From: Rugamonas brunnea
GTDB taxonomy: Bacteria; Pseudomonadota; Gammaproteobacteria; Burkholderiales; Burkholderiaceae_D
DNA length: 64,000 bases
Direction of reading: 5' to 3'
Assembly: GCF_014042345.1 (NCBI RefSeq)
Contig: NZ_JACEZT010000001.1
Coordinates: forward strand, 558,001 to 622,000
The position numbers and the translations under genes were made by a program. The notes beneath the pieces were generated by a model. It was not told the DNA's origin. It made no database searches and worked only from the letters and a program-made list of their open reading frames with translations. The stretch's first letter is position 1. Each line of letters begins with the position of its first letter. Positions 22,652 to 32,966 of the stretch are shown here, piece by piece.

Positions 22652-22793
22652 TTCCCGCCTCCATTTGTAGTCAGCATAGTCAGCATTGCCGGCCGCCCCG
22701 CTACCACGGAAGACCGGTGTCGGAGCGTTCAGTATGCGCCGCCGCCCTTGCGCACGGTATAAAAATTACTGATCGGGATCAGGTCGGGAAATG

Positions 22794-22831
22794 AAAAACG
22801 CAGCCGGCCGGCATGGCGCCGGGCGGCTGCG
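22794..22831 (-). terminator. intrinsic terminator of the POT transporter gene
   Basis: CGCAGCCG (22799-22806) pairs with CGGCTGCG (22824-22831), and on the minus strand the stem is followed by five T residues. A second small hairpin ACCGGC/GCCGGT at 22839-22854 precedes it. Confidence 0.65.
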
Positions 22832-22858
22832 TGCTTGTACCGGCGGGCGCCGGTAATG

Positions 22859-22894
22859 GTCAACTGCGCGGTCAACTGCGCAGTCAGCTGTGCG
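22859..22894. repeat. three 12-bp tandem repeats over the POT stop codon
   Basis: GTCAACTGCGCG, GTCAACTGCGCA and GTCAGCTGTGCG follow each other without gaps. The third copy covers the stop codon of the transporter gene. The small array may have arisen by slippage at the gene end. Confidence 0.6.
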
Positions 22895-24383
22895 CCTGGT
22901 GGGTAGCCGTCAGGCGGCGCATCATGGGCAGCGCGGCCAACGCGATGGCGGTGCAGACCACGGCGCCAAAACCGAGCTTGGTGAACAAGTTGGTGTAGAT
23001 TGGCAAGGTCAGCACGGGATCAACCACATCCTTCGGTACGCTGGCGAAATTGGCCACCACGCCGCCCAGGTACTGGGAAATGCCGACCGCCACGAAATAG
23101 GCGCCCATCATGAAGCCGCCCATGCGGGCCGGCACATAGCGCGCCATCACGGCCAGGCCCAGGCCGCCCACCAGCAGTTCGCCGAGCGAATAGAAGCCGT
23201 AGCCGGCGATCATGACCCAGGCCGAGGTCTTGCCGCCCACGGCGAACTGGCCGGCGATGCCGTAGATGAAGAAGCCGATGGCGACGATGGAAAAGCCCAC
23301 CGCGAACTTGCCGGCGATCGACAAGTCCTTGCCCTGGCTGCCCGCCTTGGCGTAGGCCCAGGCCAGCACGGGGCTGAGCAGCATGATCCAGATCGGATTC
23401 AAGGCCTGGAACTGGGCCGGCGCCCAAGTCCACAAGTGCGTGCCGAACATGGCGAAATCGCCATTCACGTTGCGCAGCGCAAACAGCGACAGCGAGGTCG
23501 ACATCTGTTGATAGAAAATAAAGAAGAACACGGTCTGCAGCATCAGGATCAGGGCCGCCATCAGGCCGGCCCGTTCGCTGGCCTCGCTGCTGCGGATCAG
23601 ATGGGCGAAGATGCCCAGCACCACGAAACCGGCCACGTACACGAACGCCCGCGCCACGGCCTGGTATTGCAGGATGATGGCCGCGCCCACGACGGCCAGC
23701 AGGCCGCCGCCGAGCACCATGGCCAGCTTGCGCAGATCGAGCGGCAGTTCGTCCGGCCGGGAACCCACCGCGTTCAGGGTCTGGCGCATCGACAGCACGG
23801 TGAACAGGCCCACCGCCAGGCCCACGCTGCACACGGCGAACGCCATATGCCAGCCCAGGCCATTGCCGTACTGGGCGTTGACATAGTCCTTGACCCATGG
23901 CGTGGCCAGCATGGACACGGTGGAGCCAACATTGACGGACATGTAATACATGGTGAACGCGCTGTCGATCTTGGAATCGTCGCCCTCATAGATCTTGCGC
24001 ACCAGGTTGGCCGTGTTGGGCTTGAACAAGCCGTTGCCGACCACGATCACGCCCAGCGCCGAGAAAATCTGCCAGGTGTTCTCGCTCGGCACGGCCAGCA
24101 AGCCGTAGCCGATGCTCAGGATCAGCGCGCCCAGCAGCATGCAGCGCTTGGTGCCGAGCACTTTGTCGCCGATCCAGCCGCCGATGGCGGGCGACACATA
24201 GACCAGGGCGGAGAACGCGCTCCACACCAGGTTGGCGCGGCTATCCTCGAAACCGAGGCGCTGCACCATGAAATAGACGATCAGCGCCTGCATGCCGTAA
24301 TAGCCGAAGCGCTCCCACAGTTCGATCAACGCGATGGTCGCGAACGAGCGCGTCTGCGTATACGTTGGAATGGAGGTATTCAT
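22884..24383 (-). CDS. POT/PTR-family proton-dependent oligopeptide transporter
   Basis: A 499-residue inner-membrane symporter of the DtpA/YdgR group, with about 14 hydrophobic helices. The proton-coupling signature ExxERFxYY is present as ELWERFGYYGMQALIVYFM in helix 1, and the PTR2 motif region is seen in KPNTANLVRKIYEGDD and the helix-5 area. The start MNTSIPTYTQ at 24383 has GGAG five bases upstream; the open frame extends 26 codons further without support. It is monocistronic, with a terminator at 22794-22831. Di- and tripeptides are the usual substrates. Confidence 0.93.
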   Translation of the reverse strand: MNTSIPTYTQTRSFATIALIELWERFGYYGMQALIVYFMVQRLGFEDSRANLVWSAFSALVYVSPAIGGWIGDKVLGTKRCMLLGALILSIGYGLLAVPSENTWQIFSALGVIVVGNGLFKPNTANLVRKIYEGDDSKIDSAFTMYYMSVNVGSTVSMLATPWVKDYVNAQYGNGLGWHMAFAVCSVGLAVGLFTVLSMRQTLNAVGSRPDELPLDLRKLAMVLGGGLLAVVGAAIILQYQAVARAFVYVAGFVVLGIFAHLIRSSEASERAGLMAALILMLQTVFFFIFYQQMSTSLSLFALRNVNGDFAMFGTHLWTWAPAQFQALNPIWIMLLSPVLAWAYAKAGSQGKDLSIAGKFAVGFSIVAIGFFIYGIAGQFAVGGKTSAWVMIAGYGFYSLGELLVGGLGLAVMARYVPARMGGFMMGAYFVAVGISQYLGGVVANFASVPKDVVDPVLTLPIYTNLFTKLGFGAVVCTAIALAALPMMRRLTATHQAHS

Positions 24384-24534
24384 GAGTCTCCAGTGACTTT
24401 TTAAGTGTTGTTTAAGTGGCATACGTGTGCCGACGCCGCATGCTACGCCACTCCACGTCAACTGGCAATTTCAGGAAAGCAATTTCATTGAAGCAACATC
24501 CCGGCCATGGGCGCCGGGCCGGCAGGGCAAGGCG

Positions 24535-27500
24535 TCAGGCTTGCCGCTGGGCTGGCTGGACCTGACCCAGTGGCTCGCCGTCGCACACGACGCGGTCGCG
24601 TCCCGCGTGCTTGGCCCGATACAGGGCCGCGTCGGCCAGCCGCAGCAAGGCATCGGTGTCGGCCACGGCGTGGCCTTCGGCGCTGGCCACGCCGACGCTG
24701 ATGGTGACGATGGTGCCGGGCGCCTCCTCGTGCGCGATGGCCAGTTGCGCGACCGCCGCGCGCAGCGCCTGCCCCACCTCGAGCGCCTCGGACGGGCCGG
24801 TGTTGGGCAACACGATGGCGAATTCCTCGCCCCCGTAGCGTGCCACTAGGTCGGCCGCGCGACGTGCGCCGCCGCGCAACACTTGCGCCACCCGCATCAG
24901 GCAATCATCGCCGCGCTGGTGGCCATAGCGGTCGTTATAGCGCTTGAAGTAATCGACGTCGATCATGAGCACGGCCAGCGGCTGGCCAGCGCGGCGCGCG
25001 CGCGCCCACTCGTTGCGCAGCACGTCGTCGAAATGGCGGCGGTTGGCCAGCCCCGTCAGGCCGTCCGTCACGGCCAGCGCCACCAGCCGCGCATTGGCTT
25101 CTTCCAGCTGGGCCGTGCGCTCGGCCACGCGCCGCTCCAGGTTGTCGTACAGGCGGGCATTGGCGATGCCGGTGATGGCCTGCGCGCACAGGATGCGCAG
25201 GAATTCCACCCGCGCCGACGTGAACGTGCCTTCGGTCAGCCGGTTTTCCAGGTACAGCATGCCATCGAGCCGCCCGGCCTGGCGGATCGGCAGGCACATG
25301 ACGGAGCGCACGCCGGGCTGGCGCACGTAGGGGTCGGCCGCGAACCGGGGCGAAGCGGCCAGGTTGTCCTCGATGACCTCCGCACCCGACCGGACCACAT
25401 AGCGCAGCAGCGACAACGGGAATTGCGGATCGCTGGCCGCCTCCAGGTCCACCGCGCGCGCCTGCGGCACGGCCGTCGCACCATCGACCGCCTCCACTTC
25501 CAGCCGCCACGCATCGCCTTCATGCAGCAGCAGGCGGGCCACCTGGGCGCCCGAGTTCTCGCACACGATGGCCATCAGCCGCCGCAGCACATTGGCCAGC
25601 CCGACCTCGTGCGACAGCGCCTGGGCCGCCTTGAGCAGGGTCATCAGGTCCAGCTCCGCGTTGGCGCCGGCCCGTCCGCGCGTGGTCCAGCCGGGGGTGG
25701 CCGGCACGTTCCAGCCGGGCGTGGATGGTGCAGCCCAACCCGATAGCGCATGCCCGGTCAGCGCCGCACCATGGCGCGCGCTCAGCACGCTGGCCTTGCC
25801 GTCCGCGCCCCACTGGCGGTAGCGCGCCAGCGCCTCGGTCAGGTAGACCGTGGCCACGCGCGCCTGGCCCTGTTCCAGCCAGCATTCGCCGCACAACTCG
25901 TTGCCCAGCGCCTGCAGCGGCACGTTGCCGGCCGCCGCGTCCAGCCCGCGCTGGTAATGGCGGGTGGCCAGCGCCAGGTCCTGCTCGCCGCGTGCCAGTT
26001 CGGCCAGCACCAGGTTGTGGCGCGCCGCGAACAACGGCGGCGCCAGCGCGGCCCAGCGCGCCAGGTTGTCCTGCAGCGCGGCGATGCGGGCACGGATGGC
26101 GGGCGCGTCGGGCCGGTCCGGATCGCGCCGCAAGGCCCGCACCCAGATCAGGGCCGCGTAGAACGTGGCATCGGGCACCTTGGCCTGTCCGCGCATCATT
26201 TGCGCCACCAGCTCCAGCTGGCCGGCCAGCGCTTCCGCGTCCGGGCCGTCGAACAGGAAGGCGTTGCGGATCTTGCCCTGCAAGAAATAGGCGCGGAACA
26301 GCTTGGAGTCGCCATAGCGTTGAAGGAAGCGGGCCTCGCTGAAACCGTCGTCGTCGTAGCTGGCGCCAGTGGCCGTCTGGCCCATCAGGCATTTGATCGG
26401 CTGCACGGCCGCCGCCACGCAGCAGTCGGCCATCGCCTGCTGGCCGTTGGCGCGCATCAGCAGCAGGTCGTGGGCAATAGCCAGCTTCAGTTCGGGCAGG
26501 TAGTCGCCCAGGATCAGGCGGTCGGTGGCGCGCACGGCCGCCACCACGCCCACCTGCACGTAGTCGGCGATGTCTAGGGCCCAGCCGAACGCCTCGTCGT
26601 ACAGCAAGTCGGAGCTGCGCAGCGAGCGTACCCAGTGGTTGCACAGGGCCGCGAACATCAGGCCGGTCAGCGTGCGCGTCTGCAGGTTGGCGCGGCGGCG
26701 CGCCAGCGCCAGCGACATCTCGCCAAAACGGTAAGCCAGGTCCATGTCGCCGGTGCGCAGGGCCAGCATCAGCGCGTGCCCCACATAGGCCACGGAACTG
26801 AAATCGCTGATGCCCTTTTGCATGGACAGGCGCGTCATCGATTGCATCATGTGCACGCTCAACTCCTGCTGGCCCGCGTAGTAGGCCGCCATCCACATCG
26901 ATTGCATCATCTGCATGGCGGCCAGTGCCGGGCCATCGTCCAGCTCGGGCGCGTCGAGCAGCGCCTGGGTGTCGCGCGCCTGCGGCAGGCGCTCGATCTC
27001 CGCGTACAGCGCGTCGGAGCGGGCGCTCAGCTCGGCCACGTCGTGTGGCACCGGCATGTCCAGCAGCGCCAGCCCGGCGCGCAGCACGGCGATGGCGTCC
27101 GGCAGCCGGCCCTGCAACTGGTACTGGTGGGCCTGCACGGCGATGCAGCGCACCTGCTCCAGCGGCGCCGCGTGCGCCATCAGCAGCGGGTAGATGGCCT
27201 CGGCCCGTTCAAACTGGCCGCACAGGTAGGCCGCTTCGGCCGCGCCCAGCTGCAATTCCAGCCACAGCGCGCCATGCGCCAGCCAGGGCTGGTCCGGCAA
27301 CAGGGCCAGGCCGATGCCCATGTGTTCGAGCGTGGCCTGGAACGCGGCGGAGCGGCGCGCCTTGACGCCGGCGCGGCAATTGAGCTGTGCCAGTTGCAGC
27401 CGTTCGCCCTCCTCCACCACCAGCGCGCGGCCCGCGTTGTACTGCTCGACGATGGCGAACACCTCGTCCTCCTGGCGGCGCTCGTCGGCGTGGCGCAGCA

Positions 27501-29688
27501 GCAGGCGGCCGATGCGCAGGTGCAGCGCCGCGCGCGCGTCGGCCGGCACCAGCGCATAGGCGGCCTGCTGCACGCGGTCGTGCAGGAAACGATAGCTGAT
27601 GTCGGTGCCGGCGGCGTCGGCGTCCAGGTACTTGTAGCGCAGGTCGCGCGGCTGGATCAGGCCGGCCTGCAACGCCGGCCACAGCGTCTGCTGGGCCTGG
27701 GCCGGCGCCGCGTCCACCAGCACGGCCAGCGTGTCGAGCCGGAACTGGTTGCCGACGGCGGCCGCCAGTTGCAGCAACTGCTGGGCGGGCGCCGGCAGCC
27801 GGCGGATCTTCTCCACCAGCAGTTCGACCACGTTGTCCGTGTAGGCGGCCTGCTCCAGCACGGCCAGGTCCCAATACCAGCAATCATGGGCTGGCTGGTA
27901 GTGCAGCTGGCCGGCATCGTGGATCGCGTGCAGGAACTGGTTGAGGAAGAAGGGATTGCCGCCCGTCTTGCGCTGGCACAGGCGGGCCAGCGGCGCGGCC
28001 GCCTCAAGCGGCACGTGCAGGCTGTCGGCCACCAGTTGCGCCACGTCGTCCTCGGCCAGCGGCGACAGCGCCAACCGGGTCAGGCGCGCGCCCTGCCGCT
28101 GCAGCCGTTCGCATACCCCCGTCAGCGGATGGGCCGCTGCCACCTCATTGTCGCGGTAGGCGCCGATCAGCAGCATGTGGCCGCCTTCGCGCTCGCGCAG
28201 GAACAGCTCCACCAGGCGCAGCGTGGGCGGATCGGCCCACTGCAGGTCGTCCAGGAACAGCACCAGCGGATGCTCGGCCGTCGCGAACACTTGCACGAAA
28301 CGGTGGAAGGCGCGGTCGAGCCGGGCCTGGGCCTGGTCTGGCGCCAGCGCGGCGCCGGGGTCGGCCGGGCCGGCCACCAGCGCCAGCTCCGGCAGCAGCT
28401 CCTGCAGCACGCCCAGGCTGTCGCCCAGCGCACCGCGCAGGCGCTCGGCCCAGCGCCGCAAGCCTTGCTCCGGTTCGCTCAACAACTGGCGCAGCAATTC
28501 CTGGAACGCCTGGATCAGCGGCGCATAGGGTACGTCGCGCCGGTACTGGTCGAATTTACCGGACAGGAAGCAGCCGCACCGGGCCACGATGGCCGGCTGC
28601 ACCTCGTCCACCACGGCCGACTTGCCGCTGCCGGCAGGCCCGGCCACCAGCAGCAATTCGCTGGCGCCGCCGGCCGTGCGTTCAAAGGCCGCCAGCAGCG
28701 CCGCCGTTTCGCGTTCGCGGCCATACAGGCGTTGCGCCACGTTGAAGGGCCGGTGGCGGTCGGCCAGGCCGGCCAGCGGCATGGTGTAGCCACCGTCGCC
28801 CGCAAGACCGTCCACGCCCGCGCCCGCCCCAGAACCCGCTCCAGTCCCCGCCGCGCCCGCGCGGCAGGCCTGCAAATCGATCGCCAGCGCGTGCAGGGTC
28901 TGGTAGCGCTGCTCGGCGTTCTTTTCCAGCAGCCGGCGCAAGATGGCGGTCAGGCCGGGTGGCGCGGCGGCCAGCGCCGGATGCGACCAGTCGGGCAGGC
29001 GCGCAATGTGGCTGTGCACCAGCTCCATGGCGTCGCTGCCGGCGAACGGCGGTTGGCCCGTCACCAGCTCGTACCAGGTGGCGCCAAGTCCATAATAGTC
29101 GGCGCGGTAATCGACCCGCCGGTTCATGCGTCCCGTGCGTTCAGGCGCCATGTAGGGCAAGGTGCCTTCCAGGGCGTAGGGATGGACGATGCCCTGCACC
29201 TCCTGCGCCAGCTCGCCGGCGATGCCGAAATCGATCAGTTGCAGCTGGCGCCGGGCGCCGCTCCAGATGATGTTGGACGGGGTGATGTCGTTATGGATGA
29301 TGCCCTGGCCATGCACGGCGTCGAGCGCGGCGCACAGTTGCAGGGCGATGGCAAAGAAGTCGTCGAGCGCCAGCCCGGGCTGGCCGGCGGCGGCGCGGTC
29401 GCGCAGCAGTACGCTGAGCGCGGTGCCGCCGATATCCTCCTGCAGCATGACCCAGCGTCCGCCCTGCTGGGCCAGCGCCAGCGGCCGCACCACGCCAGGA
29501 TGGGCGCAGCGGCGCGCCAGCGCGAATTCACGCTTGAAGCGCGACACTTCCTCGTGCGAGGGACAATCGGTGTTGGGGATCTTGACGATGAGCGGCGCAC
29601 GCTCGGCCACGGAGCGGGCGCGGTAGACCAGGGAACGGGCACTGGCATGCAGTGGTTCGATGATCTCGTAGTCGAATAAGGCGCTCAC
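24535..29688 (-). CDS. giant Ser/Thr kinase - AAA ATPase - TPR - GAF - diguanylate cyclase
   Basis: A 1717-residue signalling protein. Residues about 5-270 form a kinase domain: VKIP lysine, HNDITPSN catalytic loop (HND instead of HRD, a non-RD form), DFG in LIDFGIAG, and [13 protein letters not shown] PknK/MalT-like ATPase follows with Walker A GPAGSGKS (about 353) and Walker [13 protein letters not shown], then a long helical TPR-like region (about 700-1300), a GAF domain (about 1360-1520) and a C-terminal GGDEF domain with active GGEEF (about 1618) and an RAAD inhibitory site five residues before it. So it should make cyclic di-GMP under kinase/GAF control. GTG at 29688 after GGAAGTCC is preferred; a TTG lies 57 bases upstream. 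No membrane segments are visible. Confidence 0.92.
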   Translation of the reverse strand: MSALFDYEIIEPLHASARSLVYRARSVAERAPLIVKIPNTDCPSHEEVSRFKREFALARRCAHPGVVRPLALAQQGGRWVMLQEDIGGTALSVLLRDRAAAGQPGLALDDFFAIALQLCAALDAVHGQGIIHNDITPSNIIWSGARRQLQLIDFGIAGELAQEVQGIVHPYALEGTLPYMAPERTGRMNRRVDYRADYYGLGATWYELVTGQPPFAGSDAMELVHSHIARLPDWSHPALAAAPPGLTAILRRLLEKNAEQRYQTLHALAIDLQACRAGAAGTGAGSGAGAGVDGLAGDGGYTMPLAGLADRHRPFNVAQRLYGRERETAALLAAFERTAGGASELLLVAGPAGSGKSAVVDEVQPAIVARCGCFLSGKFDQYRRDVPYAPLIQAFQELLRQLLSEPEQGLRRWAERLRGALGDSLGVLQELLPELALVAGPADPGAALAPDQAQARLDRAFHRFVQVFATAEHPLVLFLDDLQWADPPTLRLVELFLREREGGHMLLIGAYRDNEVAAAHPLTGVCERLQRQGARLTRLALSPLAEDDVAQLVADSLHVPLEAAAPLARLCQRKTGGNPFFLNQFLHAIHDAGQLHYQPAHDCWYWDLAVLEQAAYTDNVVELLVEKIRRLPAPAQQLLQLAAAVGNQFRLDTLAVLVDAAPAQAQQTLWPALQAGLIQPRDLRYKYLDADAAGTDISYRFLHDRVQQAAYALVPADARAALHLRIGRLLLRHADERRQEDEVFAIVEQYNAGRALVVEEGERLQLAQLNCRAGVKARRSAAFQATLEHMGIGLALLPDQPWLAHGALWLELQLGAAEAAYLCGQFERAEAIYPLLMAHAAPLEQVRCIAVQAHQYQLQGRLPDAIAVLRAGLALLDMPVPHDVAELSARSDALYAEIERLPQARDTQALLDAPELDDGPALAAMQMMQSMWMAAYYAGQQELSVHMMQSMTRLSMQKGISDFSSVAYVGHALMLALRTGDMDLAYRFGEMSLALARRRANLQTRTLTGLMFAALCNHWVRSLRSSDLLYDEAFGWALDIADYVQVGVVAAVRATDRLILGDYLPELKLAIAHDLLLMRANGQQAMADCCVAAAVQPIKCLMGQTATGASYDDDGFSEARFLQRYGDSKLFRAYFLQGKIRNAFLFDGPDAEALAGQLELVAQMMRGQAKVPDATFYAALIWVRALRRDPDRPDAPAIRARIAALQDNLARWAALAPPLFAARHNLVLAELARGEQDLALATRHYQRGLDAAAGNVPLQALGNELCGECWLEQGQARVATVYLTEALARYRQWGADGKASVLSARHGAALTGHALSGWAAPSTPGWNVPATPGWTTRGRAGANAELDLMTLLKAAQALSHEVGLANVLRRLMAIVCENSGAQVARLLLHEGDAWRLEVEAVDGATAVPQARAVDLEAASDPQFPLSLLRYVVRSGAEVIEDNLAASPRFAADPYVRQPGVRSVMCLPIRQAGRLDGMLYLENRLTEGTFTSARVEFLRILCAQAITGIANARLYDNLERRVAERTAQLEEANARLVALAVTDGLTGLANRRHFDDVLRNEWARARRAGQPLAVLMIDVDYFKRYNDRYGHQRGDDCLMRVAQVLRGGARRAADLVARYGGEEFAIVLPNTGPSEALEVGQALRAAVAQLAIAHEEAPGTIVTISVGVASAEGHAVADTDALLRLADAALYRAKHAGRDRVVCDGEPLGQVQPAQRQA

Positions 29689-29885
29689 GGACTTCCAGTC
29701 GTAATAAAACGAGGCAACGCGGCCATGTCGGTTGCTGCCAACCAACTAGTGACCTTCACCGCTATATTACGTTAGCGCGACGACAATTACTATAAAGAAA
29801 AACAACTTAAGATAAAACAAGTTGATGCGCCGTGCAAAACGCACCAGCGGGCCAACGCGGGCCCGCTGGTGCGCGCACCACAGGC

Positions 29886-30428
29886 TTAGCCTTGTGGATT
29901 TTCCTTCTGATAATTAGCCACGCCGCTCAGGATCTCAGCCTTGGCTTCTTCCGGACCGTACCAGCCGTCGATCTTGACCCATTTGCCCTTCTCCAGGTCT
30001 TTGTAGTGCTCGAAGAAGTGGGTGATCTGGCGCAGGCGCAGTTCGTTCAGGTCTTCCGGTTTCTGCCAGTGGCTGTAGATGGACAGCACCTTGTCGACCG
30101 GCACGGCCAGCACTTTGGCGTCTTCACCGGATTCGTCGGTCATCTTCATCACGCCGATCGGACGGCAGCGCACCACCACGCCGGGGATCAGCGGGAACGG
30201 GGTGATCACCAGCACGTCGACCGGGTCGCCGTCGGCCGACAGGGTGTTCGGCACGTAGCCGTAGTTGCATGGGTAGTGCATGGCGGTGCCCATGAAACGG
30301 TCGACGAAGATGGCGCCGGACTCTTTGTCCACTTCGTACTTGATCGGATCGGCGTTCATCGGGATTTCGATGATCACGTTGAAATCGTTGGGCAAATCGC
30401 GGCCCGAAGGCACTTTATTCAAGCTCAT
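29886..30428 (-). CDS. ppa: inorganic pyrophosphatase
   Basis: Family I soluble pyrophosphatase, hydrolysing PPi to drive biosynthesis; 180 residues. The metal-binding core DGDPVDVLV is intact, as are [15 protein letters not shown] and the C-terminal [21 protein letters not shown] stands before the ATG. The gene has its own TATAAT promoter and lies next to the hem operon without sharing its transcript. Confidence 0.97.
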   Translation of the reverse strand: MSLNKVPSGRDLPNDFNVIIEIPMNADPIKYEVDKESGAIFVDRFMGTAMHYPCNYGYVPNTLSADGDPVDVLVITPFPLIPGVVVRCRPIGVMKMTDESGEDAKVLAVPVDKVLSIYSHWQKPEDLNELRLRQITHFFEHYKDLEKGKWVKIDGWYGPEEAKAEILSGVANYQKENPQG

Positions 30429-30468
30429 GGAATTTCCTTGTTATGCAGGCGGATGGTTTAACCGCGCC

Positions 30469-30497
30469 ATTATAGCGAAAGCATGCCTGCTTGTGCG
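30469..30497 (-). promoter_or_regulatory. putative ppa promoter
   Basis: TATAAT on the minus strand (30474-30469), about 40 bases before the ppa ATG. The -35 hexamer (around 30497-30491) is weak. Confidence 0.45.
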
Positions 30498-30554
30498 CCG
30501 CAGCACAAAAAACAGGCACGTCAGCGAGGCGTAAGCGCGATATGCAGCAGCCAC

Positions 30555-30581
30555 AAAAAACCCGTCGCGGGGACGGGTTTT
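30555..30581 (-). terminator. intrinsic terminator of the hem operon
   Basis: AAAACCCGTC (30557-30566) pairs with GACGGGTTTT (30572-30581), a 10-bp stem with a 5-base loop. On the minus strand it ends in six T residues. It closes the hemCDXY transcript. Confidence 0.8.
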
Positions 30582-30584
30582 GGG

Positions 30585-30630
30585 GGCTTGGGCTTAGGCT
30601 TGGGCTTGGGCTTGGGCTTGGGCTTGGGCT
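30585..30630. repeat. hexanucleotide tandem repeat (GGCTTG)n
   Basis: About eight units of GGCTTG, one with A and one with T in the last position, fill the space between the hemY stop codon and the operon terminator. The last unit touches the stop codon itself. Confidence 0.85.
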
Positions 30631-31827
30631 TTACAGGATGGTGGCCAGCGCGCACTGGCGGTAGTGGTTGGCCGCCTCCTCGGGCTGCTGCAACGCTTCG
30701 TGCAACTGCGCCAGTTTGAGGTGGGCTTCGCGCACCATGCGCGCGTCGCTGGCATCCGACAGGGCCTGCTCCAGGTGGCGCTGGGCCTTGCCCCACAGCT
30801 TCTGCTTCAGGCACAGGGAGCCGAGCGTGAGGGCCAGCTCGGCGTCGGCCGGACGCTGGGCCACCCACTTTTCGCAATGCTCGATCTGCTGCAGCAGCGC
30901 CGACGAACCGGCCGGCGCGGCCGCCTCGCGGTAGGCCCGCACCACGCGTTCGTCCCAGTCGGCCGCCAGCGACTCCTCGGCCACCAGCCGCGCTTCATCG
31001 TGCAGGCCACGGGCGTTGAGGGCGGTGGCCGCGCGCGAGGCGACGAAGGGCTTGATGCGGTCGGCCGTGGGCACGGTGGACCATACGCGCTTCAGCGATT
31101 CGGCATCGTGGCCATGGTCGGCCAGCATGTCCTCGTAAGCCATCTCGCGCAGGCGCGCGGACAGGGCCGGATGCAGGGCGCGGTGCTTGTCGAGCGAGCG
31201 CACCAGGCGCAGCACTTCGGGCCAGTTCTTGGCCTGCTGCTGGGCCTTGAGCGACCATTGCAGCGCGTGGATGTGGCGCGTGCCGCTGGCGTTCAGTTCG
31301 GCCACGGCTTGCAGCGCCGCTTCCGGCTGGTGGTCGTCCACCAGCAGTTCCGTCATCGTCATCAGGCGCGCCGTCTTCATCGACGCGTCGCCGGTCAAGC
31401 GGGCCAGCCAGCCGTCGCGGCGCTCGCTCTGGCGCATGCGATGCGCGGCGCGGGCGCCGATCAGGGCCGCCACGCCGGCGTTCTCCGGCAGCTCGGCGGC
31501 GCGGGCGGCAGCCTTCTCGGCGTGGCCGAAGCGGCCTTCGAACAGGGCCTTGAGCGCTTCGCGCAAGCCCTTGTTGCCGTCACGTTCGCGCTTGCGCAGG
31601 CGGTAGGCGGCCACCCGGGCCGGCATCTTGAGCGTGGCGCGGAAGGCGCGGATCAGCACATACAGCAGCGCGAACAGCGCCACTTCCAGCACCACGAAGA
31701 AGTTCAGCGACAGGTCGATCCGGTGCGGCGGGTAGAACAGCACCACGTTGCCGGGATTGAAACGGGCCGTCACGGCGATGCCGATGGCGGCGGCCATCAA
31801 GGCGACTAACCAGAGGAATAAACGCAT
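30631..31827 (-). CDS. hemY: HemY, TPR-containing haem biosynthesis-associated protein
   Basis: A 398-residue inner-membrane protein with two N-terminal helices (MRLFLWLVALMAAAIGIAV and the FFVVLEVALFALLYVLIRAF segment) and a large TPR-rich domain (LTLGSLCLKQKLWGKAQRHLEQAL and similar). This is the gammaproteobacterial-type HemY of the hemCDXY operon, not the protoporphyrinogen oxidase HemY/HemG of Gram-positives. Its exact role is unsettled; a scaffold for haem enzymes is often suggested. It is the last gene of the operon, two bases after hemX. Confidence 0.92.
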   Translation of the reverse strand: MRLFLWLVALMAAAIGIAVTARFNPGNVVLFYPPHRIDLSLNFFVVLEVALFALLYVLIRAFRATLKMPARVAAYRLRKRERDGNKGLREALKALFEGRFGHAEKAAARAAELPENAGVAALIGARAAHRMRQSERRDGWLARLTGDASMKTARLMTMTELLVDDHQPEAALQAVAELNASGTRHIHALQWSLKAQQQAKNWPEVLRLVRSLDKHRALHPALSARLREMAYEDMLADHGHDAESLKRVWSTVPTADRIKPFVASRAATALNARGLHDEARLVAEESLAADWDERVVRAYREAAAPAGSSALLQQIEHCEKWVAQRPADAELALTLGSLCLKQKLWGKAQRHLEQALSDASDARMVREAHLKLAQLHEALQQPEEAANHYRQCALATIL

Positions 31828-31829
31828 GG

Positions 31830-32966
31830 TTATGGCTTCGCCTTGTAGTTGCGCACCGCGTTCAGGCTGTCGGCCAGGGTCGGCATCTCGATGGCGAGGT
31901 TGCTGCCCTGGACCTGGCGCAGCAGCGCCTGCACGGTCTGGGTGGACTTGGCACGCGTGTCGAAGTACTTGAGCAGCGCATCCTGGGCCGCCTGCAAGTC
32001 GCTGCGGAACGCGCCTTCATTGCGCGACAGCAGGGCCATGCGCGCGTTGAGCAGGCGCAGCTTGAGGTTCTCGCGCAGGAAGTAAGCCTGGGTCGGCGAC
32101 AGCATCAGTGCGTCCGGCGTTTCCACGCTGCGCACGCGGATCAGCTGGCGCACATCGGTCCACATGTCGGTGCTCCAGCTGGTCCACACATCCTGCAGTT
32201 TCAGCAGCCACGGGTTGGGCGCTTCGGCCGGCGCGGCGGCCTTGGCGCCAGGCTTGGCCTTGGCGACCTTCTTCTCAGGCGGCGCGGGCAGGGTCGGCTT
32301 CTCGTCGGCCAGCATCGGCAGCAGGTCGATCTGGGCGATCACGTTATCGAGGCGCAGCGCCAGGCCGACGGAATCGACGCTGGGCAGGGCCTTGAGCTTG
32401 TCCATGTCCTTGGCGATGGCGCGGCGGATGGTGATGAACTGCGGCTTGTCGGAGCGCGACAGGCTGCGGTCGGCGTTTTGCAGCGCGATCAGCGCACCCG
32501 GCACGTTGCCGGCCAGTTGCAGCTGCTGGCTGGCCGTCGACAGCACTTGTTCGATCTCGGTCAGCGCCCACTCGTCGCGGTTCTTCGACAGGTCCTGGTA
32601 CAGCTGCTCCAGCGCCAGTTGCTGGCTCTGGGCTTCCACCTGCTTCGATTCGAGCAGCGCCACCTTGGCCTGCAGCTCCTTGCTGGACTCCTGCACGGTG
32701 CGGGCCAGCGTGCCCGTTTCGGCGTTGGAGGCATCGTTCTTCTGCAGGCGACGCGCCATCTCCTCGCGCAGGTTGCGCACCTGGGCGTGGGTGGACCAGG
32801 TCTGGCCGGCCACCACGATGCCGAGCGCCACCACGGCGCAGCCCAGCACTTGCGGTTGCAACAGGGTTTCCATCCAGGTCGGCGCCGGCGGCGTGGGCGG
32901 CGTGGACGACTCCGCGGCCGGGCCGGGAGCGGTGACAGGGTCAGGTAATGTAGGCAATTCGTTCAT
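31830..32966 (-). CDS. hemX: HemX, putative uroporphyrinogen-III C-methyltransferase-like protein
   Basis: A 378-residue protein with a Pro-rich cytoplasmic N-terminus, one membrane helix (VLGCAVVALGIVVAGQTW, about 41-58), a coiled-coil of about 100 residues and an alpha-helical periplasmic domain ending in DSLNAVRNYKAKP. It matches proteobacterial HemX, annotated as a methyltransferase by homology although it lacks a recognisable SAM-binding site; that function should not be assumed. Its ATG overlaps the hemD stop codon (ATGA). Confidence 0.9.
   Translation of the reverse strand: MNELPTLPDPVTAPGPAAESSTPPTPPAPTWMETLLQPQVLGCAVVALGIVVAGQTWSTHAQVRNLREEMARRLQKNDASNAETGTLARTVQESSKELQAKVALLESKQVEAQSQQLALEQLYQDLSKNRDEWALTEIEQVLSTASQQLQLAGNVPGALIALQNADRSLSRSDKPQFITIRRAIAKDMDKLKALPSVDSVGLALRLDNVIAQIDLLPMLADEKPTLPAPPEKKVAKAKPGAKAAAPAEAPNPWLLKLQDVWTSWSTDMWTDVRQLIRVRSVETPDALMLSPTQAYFLRENLKLRLLNARMALLSRNEGAFRSDLQAAQDALLKYFDTRAKSTQTVQALLRQVQGSNLAIEMPTLADSLNAVRNYKAKP

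Noticed and set aside
29235..29300. Kinase called inactive because HRD is HND
   Set aside because: As I recall, HKD/HND loops are common in this kinase-ATPase giant family, and the Asp, DFG and VKIP Lys are present, so inactivity is not supported.
26635..29679. 1014-codon open frame on the plus strand
   Set aside because: Antisense to the giant kinase gene; His/Gln/Arg-rich shadow without a domain.
30521..30877. Frame ending in Lys-Pro repeats
   Set aside because: The repeats come from reading the hexanucleotide array in another frame; it overlaps hemY and lacks a start signal.
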